Below are positions 9,601 to 17,585 of a DNA stretch of 64,000 bases, piece by piece. The first letter of the stretch is position 1. Each line of letters begins with the position of its first letter. The position numbers and the translations under genes are program-made. The notes beneath the pieces are model-generated. The model saw nothing but the letters and a program-made list of their open reading frames with translations, ran no database searches and was not told the DNA's origin. The stretch is from Ferruginibacter yonginensis (GTDB lineage: Bacteria; Bacteroidota; Bacteroidia; Chitinophagales; Chitinophagaceae), in the NCBI RefSeq assembly GCF_042651465.1, contig NZ_JBHSCZ010000002.1:558001-622000 (forward strand), in the 5' to 3' direction.

Positions 9601-10479
9601 TTTAATAAAGCATATACTTTAGAGAGTACTTATGATGGTGTAGTACTCGAAATGAAAATAGGTGCAGGTGCATTTACTGATATTGTAACCGCAGGAGGCG
9701 TTTTTATTACAGGAGGATATATTGCTACGCTCAATAACACGTTTGGGAACCCTATTGGTGGTAGGCAAGCATGGACGGGCGCCTCAACAACATTTACCCC
9801 AACCCAAGTAACCCTGCCAGCAAGTACTATTGGTCAAACTGTACAATTTAGATGGATTATGGGCAGCGATAATTCTACGGGTAGTGTAGGCTTTAGGTTA
9901 GATGATGTGGTACTTACTGGAGGAATTGCATGCAATGCATGTTTTACATTGCCTTTAAATTTACTATCATTTACAGGTGTTGCAAAAGATGGATTTAATT
10001 TGCTACAATGGAACACATCTAACGAAATTAATACCCATAGTTTTGAATTACAATATAGTTATGATGCTGTATTTTTTCAGAAAGCATATACCATAGCTGC
10101 CAATGGTTCAGGTGCACATAACTACCAACAAAGAGACAATGGCGTATGGATAAAAACAGGCTTAATGTATTATAGGCTCAAAATGATTGATAATGATGGT
10201 CGCTTCACTTATTCAAATATCATTACAATCAGAAATAATAAAGTAAATACAATACCAACAGTGGTATATCCAAACCCTGTAAAAGAAAAACTAACGGTAA
10301 GTATTGGCGATCAAGGCTTGTTGGGCACCAACATACAATTATTTGATGCAACAGGTAAATTAATACAAACAGTACCTATTTATTTTAATACGGTTTACAT
10401 CAGCTTAACAAACTACAGTACAGGCATGTATATTTTAAAACTAGCCAATGGTGAAAATATTAAGATAAATAAATTGTAA
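6619..10479 (+). CDS. Secreted S8 (subtilisin-like) protease with type IX sorting domain
   Basis: A 1286-residue modular exoprotein. An N-terminal hydrophobic segment (about 11-31) is followed by a long prodomain-like region. The S8 catalytic triad is visible as Asp298 (TDDG), His350 (HGN) and Ser596 (GTSHSTP), so it should be an active serine endopeptidase. After the catalytic domain come a P-domain-like beta region (about 680-800), an Ig-like domain, and a choice-of-anchor-J/MAM-like sandwich (about 930-1110). The last 80 residues (YPNPVKEKLTV ... GMYILKLANGE) are a type A type IX secretion signal, predicting passage through T9SS and surface attachment or release. It is monocistronic with its own terminator. 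Confidence 0.92.
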   Translation: MKQLYANSNKILLHATILLVTVLVAAISIFGVPQPIGKKFKLGGSGSPLLKDNFTSNDDDKVIYLNAIQLNTALPSVQTLRSPITSFVGKRMHLVKFATVIQPAYLQLLKDADADVIDYIPNYTYLIYANSASIQQIQQAAKNKANAIDWEGAYLPAYKIAPDVFGKDAKGAVDYSHIVHNAFQIQLYADDATNYETVEVLKKLSNGQIINVQRVHHYVNIDVKLDAAFVEAIANRPDVISIHPYLVPKKQDESQAVIMTGQITGVAPSPSNYLDYLVGKGFSQAQFDASGFVVNVTDDGLDSGSVANVPGVTSHFGLYKNGDKAQTTRVAFVHKQGTATDADTRGCDGHGNLNAHIIGGYIPNALIGNANHADVNGFRYGLGIAPFVKVGNSTIFNVGGTYNNPVFSKIESESYRDAGRISSNSWGANVAGAYTTDAQAYDFLVRDAQPTGAAVAAAGNQEMVILFSAGNAGSGVGTIGSPGTGKNVITVGASEGVRAFGGADGCAIADVGANNAFDIISFSSRGPCTDGRKKPDIVAPGTHITGGVYQSNVATVTTGNGSAAACFNGSGVCGGVGSNFFPGGTQRWYTASSGTSHSTPAVAGFAALIRQDFINNAYTPPSPAMTKAMILASAGYMNGTGANDNLFSNNQGMGLVNMNNYFNIVNNPLIIRDQLAADVFTASGQVRTFTGVIANTGLPLRITMAYTDAPGSTAGNSYVNNLDVEVIVNGQTYLGNVFTGANSTPGGIADVRNNVESVFLPAGTSGTVVVRVKATNIAGDGIPNFGTALDQDFSLVVSNTNTQAVAAAQSAGPTITAESCGTGFIPDPQELITVSLPITNVGTLSTSNLVATLQSSADIVFPSAPQSYGALAPNASDTKNFSFYINNTVACGNVVSVTWQLTDGATNMGTITKTYNVGAPVIVGSQNFDAVTAPALPAGWVQSQLSGTAINWVTSTTTPNSAPNTAFVNDPTTVNSTALISPVFNITGSGAVLSFNKAYTLESTYDGVVLEMKIGAGAFTDIVTAGGVFITGGYIATLNNTFGNPIGGRQAWTGASTTFTPTQVTLPASTIGQTVQFRWIMGSDNSTGSVGFRLDDVVLTGGIACNACFTLPLNLLSFTGVAKDGFNLLQWNTSNEINTHSFELQYSYDAVFFQKAYTIAANGSGAHNYQQRDNGVWIKTGLMYYRLKMIDNDGRFTYSNIITIRNNKVNTIPTVVYPNPVKEKLTVSIGDQGLLGTNIQLFDATGKLIQTVPIYFNTVYISLTNYSTGMYILKLANGENIKINKL

Positions 10480-10492
10480 TAGCACGTTCAAA

Positions 10493-10523
10493 AAAAGCGC
10501 CGCATTATTGATGTGGCGCTTTT
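10493..10523. terminator. Terminator between the S8 protease gene and uvrB
   Basis: AAAAGCGCCGCAT pairs with ATGTGGCGCTTTT (one G-T pair) across a 5-base loop. It lies between convergent stop codons and works in both directions. Confidence 0.85.
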
Positions 10524-10573
10524 ATATTTAGTTTACGTACAATATTTATTTTAAACTTACATTCATAAAAGAG

Positions 10574-12616
10574 CTACTGCTTCATCGCTTCTAGTTCTTT
10601 TTGCATCCCAAACATCACATCCCTTAAACGAGCGGCTTCCATAAAGTCCATATCTTTTGCAGCTCGTTCCATTTCTTTCTTTACTTTATTGATGCCTTTT
10701 TCAAGTTGTGGAATGGTTTTATAAATTGTTTCATCTTCAGCGGCAATATTTATTACACTTTCATCGGCTCCAACTGCCGTTTCTTTAGTAGCATCGTACC
10801 CTTTAATATCTAACACACTGCCTTGTGCAAATACTTGCTCTTTAGTTTTTGAGATGGTAGTAGGTGTTATGCCAAATTGGGTGTTATGGGCTATTTGTTT
10901 TTCACGACGCCTATTGGTTTCATCAATTGTTTTTTGCATGCTCTCTGTAATTTTATCTGCATAAAAAATTACCAAGCCTTTGGAGTTTCTTGCAGCCCTA
11001 CCTGCTGTTTGTGTTAAACTGCGTTCGTTTCTTAAAAAGCCTTCTTTATCTGCATCTAAAATAGCCACGAGTGATACTTCAGGTAAATCTAAACCTTCTC
11101 TTAACAAGTTTACACCTACTAAAACATCAATAATACCCAAACGTAATTCCCTCAAAATTTCAATCCTGTCAAGGGTATGTACATTACTGTGTATATATTT
11201 TGATTTGATGTTGATGCGGTGTAAATATTTATCCATCTCTTCAGCCATACGTTTGGTAAGGGTGGTAACCAAAACCCTATCGCCTTGCTGAATACGTTTG
11301 TCAATTTCATCTAACAAATCATCAATTTGATTAATGGAAGGGCGAACTTCAATTGGAGGGTCTAATAATCCCGTTGGTCTTACCACTTGCTCTACTACTA
11401 CACCACCACTTTTTTCTAATTCGTATTCACCGGGTGTGGCAGAAACGTATACGGTTTGGTTCACTAAATTTTCAAACTCATGAAAGTTTTGTGGACGGTT
11501 ATCCATTGCTGAAGGTAGCCTAAAACCATACTCTACTAATGTTAGTTTTCTGCTTCTATCACCGCCGTACATACCACTTATTTGTGGTACGGTTTGGTGA
11601 CTTTCATCTATAATGCACAAAAAATCTTTAGAGAAATAATCAATCAAACAGAAAGGCCTATCGCCAGGTTGACGCCTATCAAAAAAACGAGAGTAGTTTT
11701 CAATGCCGTTACAGTAACCCAACTCCTTGATCATTTCAATATCATAATTCACCCTTTCGGTAATACGTTGGGCTTCAATAAATTTACCTGATTGTTTAAA
11801 GTACTCAGCTTGGGCATAACACTCATCTTGTATTTCACTAATAACCTTTGCTTGCAATTCTTTAGGTGCTAAATACAGGGAGGCCGGAAAAATAGCCGCA
11901 TCTTTCACACTGCTAATGCGCTTGCCTGTACTGAGTTCCAGCGTTTCAATGCTTTCAATTTCATCTCCAAAAAAACTTACCCGAAGGCCATGATCAACAT
12001 ACGGTAAATTAATATCAACCGTATCACCTTTAACCCTAAAAGTGCCTCTACTAAATTCAACCTGACTACGGTTGTACAAACTATTTACCAAACTGTGTAA
12101 AAAACCCTGACGGCTAATTACTTGGTTTTGTTGAATGCGGATAATACCATTTTCATATTCACTGGGGTTACCCATACCATAAATGCAACTTACACTTGCA
12201 ACCACAATAATATCTCTACGGCCACTTAAAAGTTGGGCGGTAGCTTGTAACCTCAATTTATCAAGCTCTTCATTAATACTCAAATCTTTTTCAATATAAG
12301 TATTGCTGCTTGGCATGTATGCTTCGGGTTGGTAATAATCGTAGTACGATACAAAATACCCCACCGCATTATCAGGAAAAAACTGTTTAAACTCACCATA
12401 CAATTGTGCTACCAAGGTTTTATTATGGGTAATAACCAATGTAGGCTTTTGTACATTTTGAATTACATTAGCCATGGTAAACGTTTTACCGCTACCGGTA
12501 ACACCCAATAATACTTGGTGCTTTTCGCCGTTATTAATGCCCTCCGTTAGTTGAGCAATAGCCAACGGTTGATCGCCTGCTGGTGTATAGGATGATTGTA
12601 ATTTGAATGTTGACAA
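10574..12616 (-). CDS. uvrB: Excinuclease ABC subunit B
   Basis: UvrB is the damage-verifying helicase-like subunit of nucleotide excision repair; it is delivered by UvrA and recruits UvrC. The 680-residue product shows Walker A GVTGSGKT (38-45), the damage-binding beta-hairpin region YYDYYQPEAYMPSSNTYIEK, the Walker B IDESH, helicase motif VI TQTAGRAARN, and a C-terminal UVR motif (EAARLRD) that contacts UvrC. Length is normal. The start is TTG at 12616, since MSTFKLQSSYTPAGDQP aligns with the usual N-terminus and no ATG is available. A TAnnTTTG box lies just upstream. Confidence 0.97.
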   Translation of the reverse strand: MSTFKLQSSYTPAGDQPLAIAQLTEGINNGEKHQVLLGVTGSGKTFTMANVIQNVQKPTLVITHNKTLVAQLYGEFKQFFPDNAVGYFVSYYDYYQPEAYMPSSNTYIEKDLSINEELDKLRLQATAQLLSGRRDIIVVASVSCIYGMGNPSEYENGIIRIQQNQVISRQGFLHSLVNSLYNRSQVEFSRGTFRVKGDTVDINLPYVDHGLRVSFFGDEIESIETLELSTGKRISSVKDAAIFPASLYLAPKELQAKVISEIQDECYAQAEYFKQSGKFIEAQRITERVNYDIEMIKELGYCNGIENYSRFFDRRQPGDRPFCLIDYFSKDFLCIIDESHQTVPQISGMYGGDRSRKLTLVEYGFRLPSAMDNRPQNFHEFENLVNQTVYVSATPGEYELEKSGGVVVEQVVRPTGLLDPPIEVRPSINQIDDLLDEIDKRIQQGDRVLVTTLTKRMAEEMDKYLHRINIKSKYIHSNVHTLDRIEILRELRLGIIDVLVGVNLLREGLDLPEVSLVAILDADKEGFLRNERSLTQTAGRAARNSKGLVIFYADKITESMQKTIDETNRRREKQIAHNTQFGITPTTISKTKEQVFAQGSVLDIKGYDATKETAVGADESVINIAAEDETIYKTIPQLEKGINKVKKEMERAAKDMDFMEAARLRDVMFGMQKELEAMKQ

Positions 12617-12631
12617 TGTGAGTGATTTTTA

Positions 12632-12639
12632 CAAATTTA
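12632..12639 (-). promoter_or_regulatory. Candidate -7 promoter box of uvrB
   Basis: The minus strand reads TAAATTTG, matching TAnnTTTG, 16 bases before the TTG start. The -33 region carries only a weak TTCG, 18 bases upstream. Confidence 0.45.
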
Positions 12640-12688
12640 AAACTATTTTGAAGTGCACGAACGAAGGGTTTTGCTAAAAGCGTAATAA

Positions 12689-12719
12689 AAAAGCTGCCAC
12701 GTATTAAGTGGCAGCTTTT
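12689..12719 (-). terminator. Terminator downstream of the S9 peptidase gene
   Basis: A perfect 12-bp stem, AAAAGCTGCCAC with GTGGCAGCTTTT, around a 7-base loop. It separates the peptidase gene from uvrB, so the two are separate units although they share a strand. Confidence 0.85.
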
Positions 12720-12741
12720 AATTTTTTATACTATTTTATTA

Positions 12742-14892
12742 TTATTTCAACATGGCTTTTGGTACCGGCTTTTCAAGCAAGTACTTGTAAATAAATTGTG
12801 TTTTTAAGTTATTGAAATGCACCCCTTTGTTACCACCCCAACCGTGGCGGCCACCACTGTAAAACATCATTTCAAAATCTTTTTTAAGATCTTGTAATTT
12901 GCTTATTAATTGTATGCTGTTTTGTAAATGCACATTATCATCAATATTGCCATGTACAATTTGTAACATGCCTTTGTATTTGTCAACATAGTTTAATACT
13001 GAGCTGGTTTTATATCCTTCAGGGTTATCAGCTGGTGTACCCATGTAGCGTTCGGTATAGTGTGTGTCATACAACGTCCAATCGGTTACGCTACCGCCAG
13101 CCATACCATGTGTAAATACATCAGCACCATAAGTAAGTGCATAACAACTCATGTAACCACCATAACTAAAACCAGTAATGCATATTTTTTTAGGGTCAGC
13201 ACCGCCATTAGCGATTAACCATTTGGCCATAGCAGCATAGTCTTTCATTTCCCAATAGCCTAAATTGTGGTACATGTAGTTTACACCCTCTTTACCAAAG
13301 TGGCCGCTAGCCCTATGGTCCATGGCTACTTGTATCAACCCTTCTTTTGCATAAAACTGTTGCGTACCATTAAGTGACCAGCTATCCATAACAGTGCCTG
13401 CATTTGGGCCACCATAAATAGAAATGAGTACAGGGTATTTTTTATTTTTATCGTAGTTGATGGGCCAAGTAACCCTCATTGGTAAATCATATAAACCATC
13501 ATCACTTTTAACCCTAATCAATTCCGTTTTTGCTAAGTTATAATCGTTTAACTCAGGGCCTTTGCTATCACCAATTTCTTTGATGATTTTTCCGGCATTA
13601 TTAACCAAGGTACTTCTTGTAGGCGTACTTACATTGTTGTAAGTGGTAACAAAATAACTAGCATCAGGCGATAAATTAATGCTCATGTGGTTGTAATCAC
13701 CAAATGTTAAACGCTGTAAATTTTTACCATTAAAGTTTACTTTGTAAAAATCTCTTCTGGCCGTATTCTCTCTACTACGTGCAGTAAAGTATACTACTTT
13801 TTTAGCTTCATCAATATAATTTACTTCAACAACTGTGTAATTACCTGGTGCAATAGGGTTAATTAATTTGCCCGACATTTCGTATAAATACAAATTATTC
13901 CAACCAGTTTTATCGCTTTCTAAAATAAAGTTTTTGTTGTTTTTAAGCATATGCATGCGCTCAAAACCATCTTCTAATTGAATCCAAGTTTTTTGAGTTT
14001 CATCGTACAACTCAGCTTTGGCGCCTGTTGCAGGGTTTACTGCATATATTTTTAAATTGTTTTGCTTACGGTTCATCCATTGTACCCAAAGCGATGAACC
14101 ATCGTTGGTCCAAATAGGTGCACCAAAATATTGGTCATCTTTTGCATTAAAATCTGCAAATACCACTGCACCGCCGGTGGGCGCTACCATACCTACTTTT
14201 ACTTCAGGGTTTTTATCGCCAACTTTAGGGTAACGTACAGTTTCTAAATAACCATGTTGACCGGGGGCATCTGTAATGGTAAATACAGGTACAGGGCTAT
14301 CATCTGTTCTAAAAAATGCAATATGCTTACTATCGGGGCTCCACCAAAATGAACGGTAACGAGAGGCCCTTCCTAATATTTCTTCAGTATATACCCAACT
14401 GGCATACCCATTCATAATTACATCACTACCATCGGTTGTTAAACGGGTTTCTTTTTGTGTGGCTATTTCAACAGTATATAAATCGTTCTTTTTAGTGTAC
14501 GCAAAAAATTTATTATCGGGGCTAATTGTTGCGTTTATCTCAGGTAACGTATCGTTGGTTAACCTTGTTTCAACATTATTAAGCTTTACATACAAATCAT
14601 TGTTTTTGCTGTAAGCTGATGGTGCTACTTCTATTTTTTGCTGTTTTTTATCATCATCATTAGCTTCTCTTTCAACACCTGTTTTGGCATCTACTACATA
14701 GGTTTTACCATCTTTTACCAATAAAAAATGAGTATTATCAACCCAACGTGTAACCACAGGCATAGGCTGAACAATGCCTTTAAAGTTATTTTTAAAAAAC
14801 TGATCATCCGTCAGTTGTTTTTGTTGTGCCATAGCAGGCGCACTCATAACGATGGCTGTTGCAACCACCAAAGTTTGCTTAAATGAAAACAT
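12742..14892 (-). CDS. S9 family dipeptidyl-peptidase IV-like peptidase, exported
   Basis: A 716-residue prolyl-oligopeptidase-family enzyme from the ATG at 14892; the alternative TTG at 14913 would only lengthen the N-terminus. A signal peptide ends near AMAQ. Residues about 60-480 form the DPP IV-type beta-propeller, including the helix-like ASWVYTEEILGR segment that carries the Glu pair binding the substrate amino terminus. The C-terminal hydrolase domain has Ser576 (GFSYGGY), Asp651 (HGNIDDNVH) and His683 (GRHGWGG), a complete triad. It should remove X-Pro or X-Ala dipeptides from peptides in the periplasm, possibly downstream of secreted proteases such as the nearby S8 enzyme. Confidence 0.93.
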   Translation of the reverse strand: MFSFKQTLVVATAIVMSAPAMAQQKQLTDDQFFKNNFKGIVQPMPVVTRWVDNTHFLLVKDGKTYVVDAKTGVEREANDDDKKQQKIEVAPSAYSKNNDLYVKLNNVETRLTNDTLPEINATISPDNKFFAYTKKNDLYTVEIATQKETRLTTDGSDVIMNGYASWVYTEEILGRASRYRSFWWSPDSKHIAFFRTDDSPVPVFTITDAPGQHGYLETVRYPKVGDKNPEVKVGMVAPTGGAVVFADFNAKDDQYFGAPIWTNDGSSLWVQWMNRKQNNLKIYAVNPATGAKAELYDETQKTWIQLEDGFERMHMLKNNKNFILESDKTGWNNLYLYEMSGKLINPIAPGNYTVVEVNYIDEAKKVVYFTARSRENTARRDFYKVNFNGKNLQRLTFGDYNHMSINLSPDASYFVTTYNNVSTPTRSTLVNNAGKIIKEIGDSKGPELNDYNLAKTELIRVKSDDGLYDLPMRVTWPINYDKNKKYPVLISIYGGPNAGTVMDSWSLNGTQQFYAKEGLIQVAMDHRASGHFGKEGVNYMYHNLGYWEMKDYAAMAKWLIANGGADPKKICITGFSYGGYMSCYALTYGADVFTHGMAGGSVTDWTLYDTHYTERYMGTPADNPEGYKTSSVLNYVDKYKGMLQIVHGNIDDNVHLQNSIQLISKLQDLKKDFEMMFYSGGRHGWGGNKGVHFNNLKTQFIYKYLLEKPVPKAMLK

Positions 14893-15078
14893 GTTGTATT
14901 TTTTGGTTATCAATTACAGGTTACAATATAGTGCTTTTGTGGGTATAGCAAAAATGGGTTTGATGAACGGGTGAATAAAAACAGTGATGGTAGTAAAACA
15001 AAGTACTTTGATGGTATTTTAAAAAAGAATCATTTAACTTTATAACCTACTACCAATGGTTCTTTAAATAATATTTAT

Positions 15079-15822
15079 ATGATAGTAATTGCATTGTATA
15101 ATTTAAAAGGCGGCGTAGGCAAAACGGCTAGCTGTGTTAATTTATCATACTTAGCAGCGAAAGACGGGTATAAAACCTTGTTGTGGGATATTGACCCACA
15201 GGGTGCTACCTCGTTTTACTTTAAGGCCAAACCCAAAACACACCCAAGTATAAAAAAATTAATTAGTAAAGATGCTGATTTAGAAGCTGCTGTGTTGGCA
15301 ACTGATTACGAACATTTAGATTTAATACCAGCTGATAATAGTGCCAAAAGTTTCGACATTATGGTGAACGAAATGCAAGGCAATAAAAATAGACTCAAAA
15401 ATATTTTAAAGCAGTTTGAAGGAGAGTACGATTTTGTATTTATTGATTGCCCACCAGGCTTTTCTGCGTTAAGCGAAAATATTTTTAATGCAGCTGATAT
15501 TGTGTTGATGCCCGTTATTCCTACAACTTTATCAGTACGTACCTATAATATGGTGAAAGATTATTTTAAAGAAAAGTCACTTGATGTAGCAAAATTGATG
15601 TGCTTTTTTACCATGACAGACTTACGTAAAAACATGCACCACGAAATAATGACCCAATTGTTTAAAGACAAACGTTTTTTTGGAAACTATATTCCCTATT
15701 TGTCTGACGTAGAAAAAATGGGCATCCATAAAATGCCCATTGAAGCTTTTGCAAAAAGTAGTTATGCTGCCCAATGTTATGCTGCCTTGTGGACGGAAAT
15801 AACAGAAGGGGTATTAGAATAA
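15079..15822 (+). CDS. ParA-family ATPase (orphan)
   Basis: A 247-residue deviant-Walker ATPase of the ParA/MinD superfamily. The signature KGGVGKT spans residues 10-16 (Lys10 is the signature lysine, Lys15 the P-loop lysine); Walker A' DIDPQGATS and the Walker B-like FVFIDCPPG follow. Family members position plasmids, chromosomes or protein cargoes by ATP-dependent dimerisation on DNA or membrane. No ParB gene or parS-like palindrome cluster is adjacent, so a chromosome-partition role is not supported by context; a cargo-positioning role or standalone use is possible. The start ATG at 15079 is clear. It is convergent, 3 bases apart, with the next lipoprotein gene. Confidence 0.9.
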   Translation: MIVIALYNLKGGVGKTASCVNLSYLAAKDGYKTLLWDIDPQGATSFYFKAKPKTHPSIKKLISKDADLEAAVLATDYEHLDLIPADNSAKSFDIMVNEMQGNKNRLKNILKQFEGEYDFVFIDCPPGFSALSENIFNAADIVLMPVIPTTLSVRTYNMVKDYFKEKSLDVAKLMCFFTMTDLRKNMHHEIMTQLFKDKRFFGNYIPYLSDVEKMGIHKMPIEAFAKSSYAAQCYAALWTEITEGVLE

Positions 15823-15825
15823 TTA

Positions 15826-16566
15826 TTAAGGGATAACAGCGCTTACCAAAATACTGTGTAAAATTTGGGTGCCACCAAACGATTCAAAACTAATGCTTTC
15901 AATATTGCCAATGCCTTTAGCAATGTAATAATCGTTTTGTGTAAGTATTTGGTTACCTAAACCGGGTACTACTGCTGATTGTACCATGTGTAAATGAATA
16001 ACATTGTTATAGTTTACACCGTTTACGGTACGGGTAATATCTTTAGCAACAATATTAAAGGTGTTAATGATCACTAAGCCTGATGTTGGATCAGTAAAAT
16101 TGCTCGTCCATGTAGCACCTACTGGCTCATTGGCTTTTAAGAGGGTTAATTTTACATATGGTAAAACAGTACCACCTTGGCTTGCACCATTGTAAATGAT
16201 AGATGTAGAAACACCAGAGGTACAGTTATAATAAGTAGGCGTATTACCACCTTCACCTAAAAATTTTTGATATACTTGGCTGTCAATAGTAGTATCCTTA
16301 ACAAATTGTAAAGTATAGTTTCTTTGTGTTACTGACCCTGCAGTTGTATCAATGTATTTGTAAACGGAGCCATCGCAACGGGGTACATAAATACAATCTT
16401 TACAACCAGCAATACTTCCACTACCGCCGGTGCCGCCGCCGCTTCCTCCACTGCCGCTTCCGTTATTTGATATAGGTAGGTCACCGTTTTCCTCACTAAA
16501 ATCTTTTTCACAAGCACTTAATAGTAAGGCAGTTGCTGCTAATAAACTTAATAATTTTAATTTCAT
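15826..16566 (-). CDS. Hypothetical lipoprotein with Gly/Ser linker
   Basis: A 246-residue putative lipoprotein: the signal ends in the lipobox LSAC with Cys19. A low-complexity Gly/Ser linker (about residues 35-53) leads into a beta-rich domain that begins with a CKDCIYVPRCDG cysteine cluster, perhaps disulphide-bonded. The rest resembles no family that I can name. The linker codons make a locally GC-rich patch at about 16410-16470. It is probably anchored in the outer membrane and exposed. It is a single gene and its function is unknown. Confidence 0.72.
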   Translation of the reverse strand: MKLKLLSLLAATALLLSACEKDFSEENGDLPISNNGSGSGGSGGGTGGSGSIAGCKDCIYVPRCDGSVYKYIDTTAGSVTQRNYTLQFVKDTTIDSQVYQKFLGEGGNTPTYYNCTSGVSTSIIYNGASQGGTVLPYVKLTLLKANEPVGATWTSNFTDPTSGLVIINTFNIVAKDITRTVNGVNYNNVIHLHMVQSAVVPGLGNQILTQNDYYIAKGIGNIESISFESFGGTQILHSILVSAVIP

Positions 16567-16745
16567 AAAATTTGAATGCTGTTTTACTGCACAGCTTTAA
16601 ATAGAAATAATAGTTGTAATGCTATATAACTCAATTATAGGTAAAATATTGTTGATTTATTTAAATTTTAAATGATTTAGTTTTAATTTGATAAAAAATA
16701 ATACGCAACAACGTATTTGTACAACAAACCCCAACTTTTGTAAAT

Positions 16746-17477
16746 ATGAAAAAAGCAACAACAAGCTGGTTTAGCCCGGCATTACAGAAAGATATGCCCA
16801 TAGTAGCCTATGGCGATTATGGTTTTGCATTATTACTTGTGCCAACAGCCGCAGCCGATTATTTAGAATACGAACGTTTTCAATTAATGGATACGTTAGC
16901 TCCCTACATAAATGGTGGCAAAGTGAGGGTTTTTTCAGTAAACAGTATCAATAACGAAAGTTGGTTGAATAAAGAAATGGAAGGTGCTCACAAAGCTATT
17001 CGTCAAAACCAATTCAATAACTACATTTATAACGAGGTAATACCATTTATTAAAACCAACACGTCTAACGAAACACCTATCATTTTATGCGGTGCTTCAT
17101 TTGGGGCATTGCATAGCATGAACTTGTTTTTAAAGCGCCCTGATTTAATCAACGGCGTTATTGCCATGAGTGGGGTGTATGATTTAACAGAGTACACCGA
17201 TGGTTATTGGGATGAACAAGTTTATTTTAACTCACCAGCTCATTATATTCCTAACCTTACTGATGATTGGTATTTAAGCAATATTCGCAAAAGTCATCAT
17301 ATCCATATTTTAACAGGTTGTGGCGATTATGAAGACCCATCTGCTACAGCAAAATTCTCTGAAATATTACATGCAAAAGGTATAGCTCATGATGCATCTA
17401 TTTGGGGTAAAGAGTGGAAACATGATTGGCCTACATGGAGGGCCATGCTACCGCTGTATTTAGAAACGAAGTTTTAA
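16746..17477 (+). CDS. Alpha/beta-hydrolase, putative esterase family
   Basis: A 243-residue protein of the esterase-D/putative-esterase type. The nucleophile elbow is GASFG with Ser118, in the strand-turn-helix context PIILCGASFGALHSMNLF, followed by PDLINGVIAMSGVYDL as is usual in this group. A candidate catalytic His lies in KHDWPTWR near residue 222, and an acid may be in GCGDYED. There is no signal peptide, so it is cytoplasmic. The natural ester substrate is unknown. It stands alone upstream of polA with a strong terminator between them. Confidence 0.82.
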   Translation: MKKATTSWFSPALQKDMPIVAYGDYGFALLLVPTAAADYLEYERFQLMDTLAPYINGGKVRVFSVNSINNESWLNKEMEGAHKAIRQNQFNNYIYNEVIPFIKTNTSNETPIILCGASFGALHSMNLFLKRPDLINGVIAMSGVYDLTEYTDGYWDEQVYFNSPAHYIPNLTDDWYLSNIRKSHHIHILTGCGDYEDPSATAKFSEILHAKGIAHDASIWGKEWKHDWPTWRAMLPLYLETKF

Positions 17478-17493
17478 TAACAAAAATATGCTT

Positions 17494-17526
17494 AAAAGCG
17501 CAACAGTTCAATGGTTGCGCTTTTTT
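17494..17526 (+). terminator. Terminator after the esterase gene
   Basis: AAAAGCGCAAC pairs perfectly with GTTGCGCTTTT over a 9-base loop, followed by further T residues. Confidence 0.85.
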
Positions 17527-17573
17527 ATATGTATTAATTTTAAGGTGGCTATAAAGTAACATCTGTAAATATT

Positions 17574-17581
17574 TATCTTTA
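17574..17581 (+). promoter_or_regulatory. Candidate -7 box of polA, implying a very short or absent leader
   Basis: TATCTTTA (one mismatch to TAnnTTTG) ends only four bases before the polA ATG at 17586. If this is the -7 element, transcription would begin at or next to the start codon. No good -33 element is visible. Confidence 0.35.
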
Positions 17582-17585
17582 CCAA

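Noticed and set aside
15079..15822. Plasmid or chromosome partition locus
   Set aside because: There is no ParB, no parS-like cluster and no replication gene nearby.
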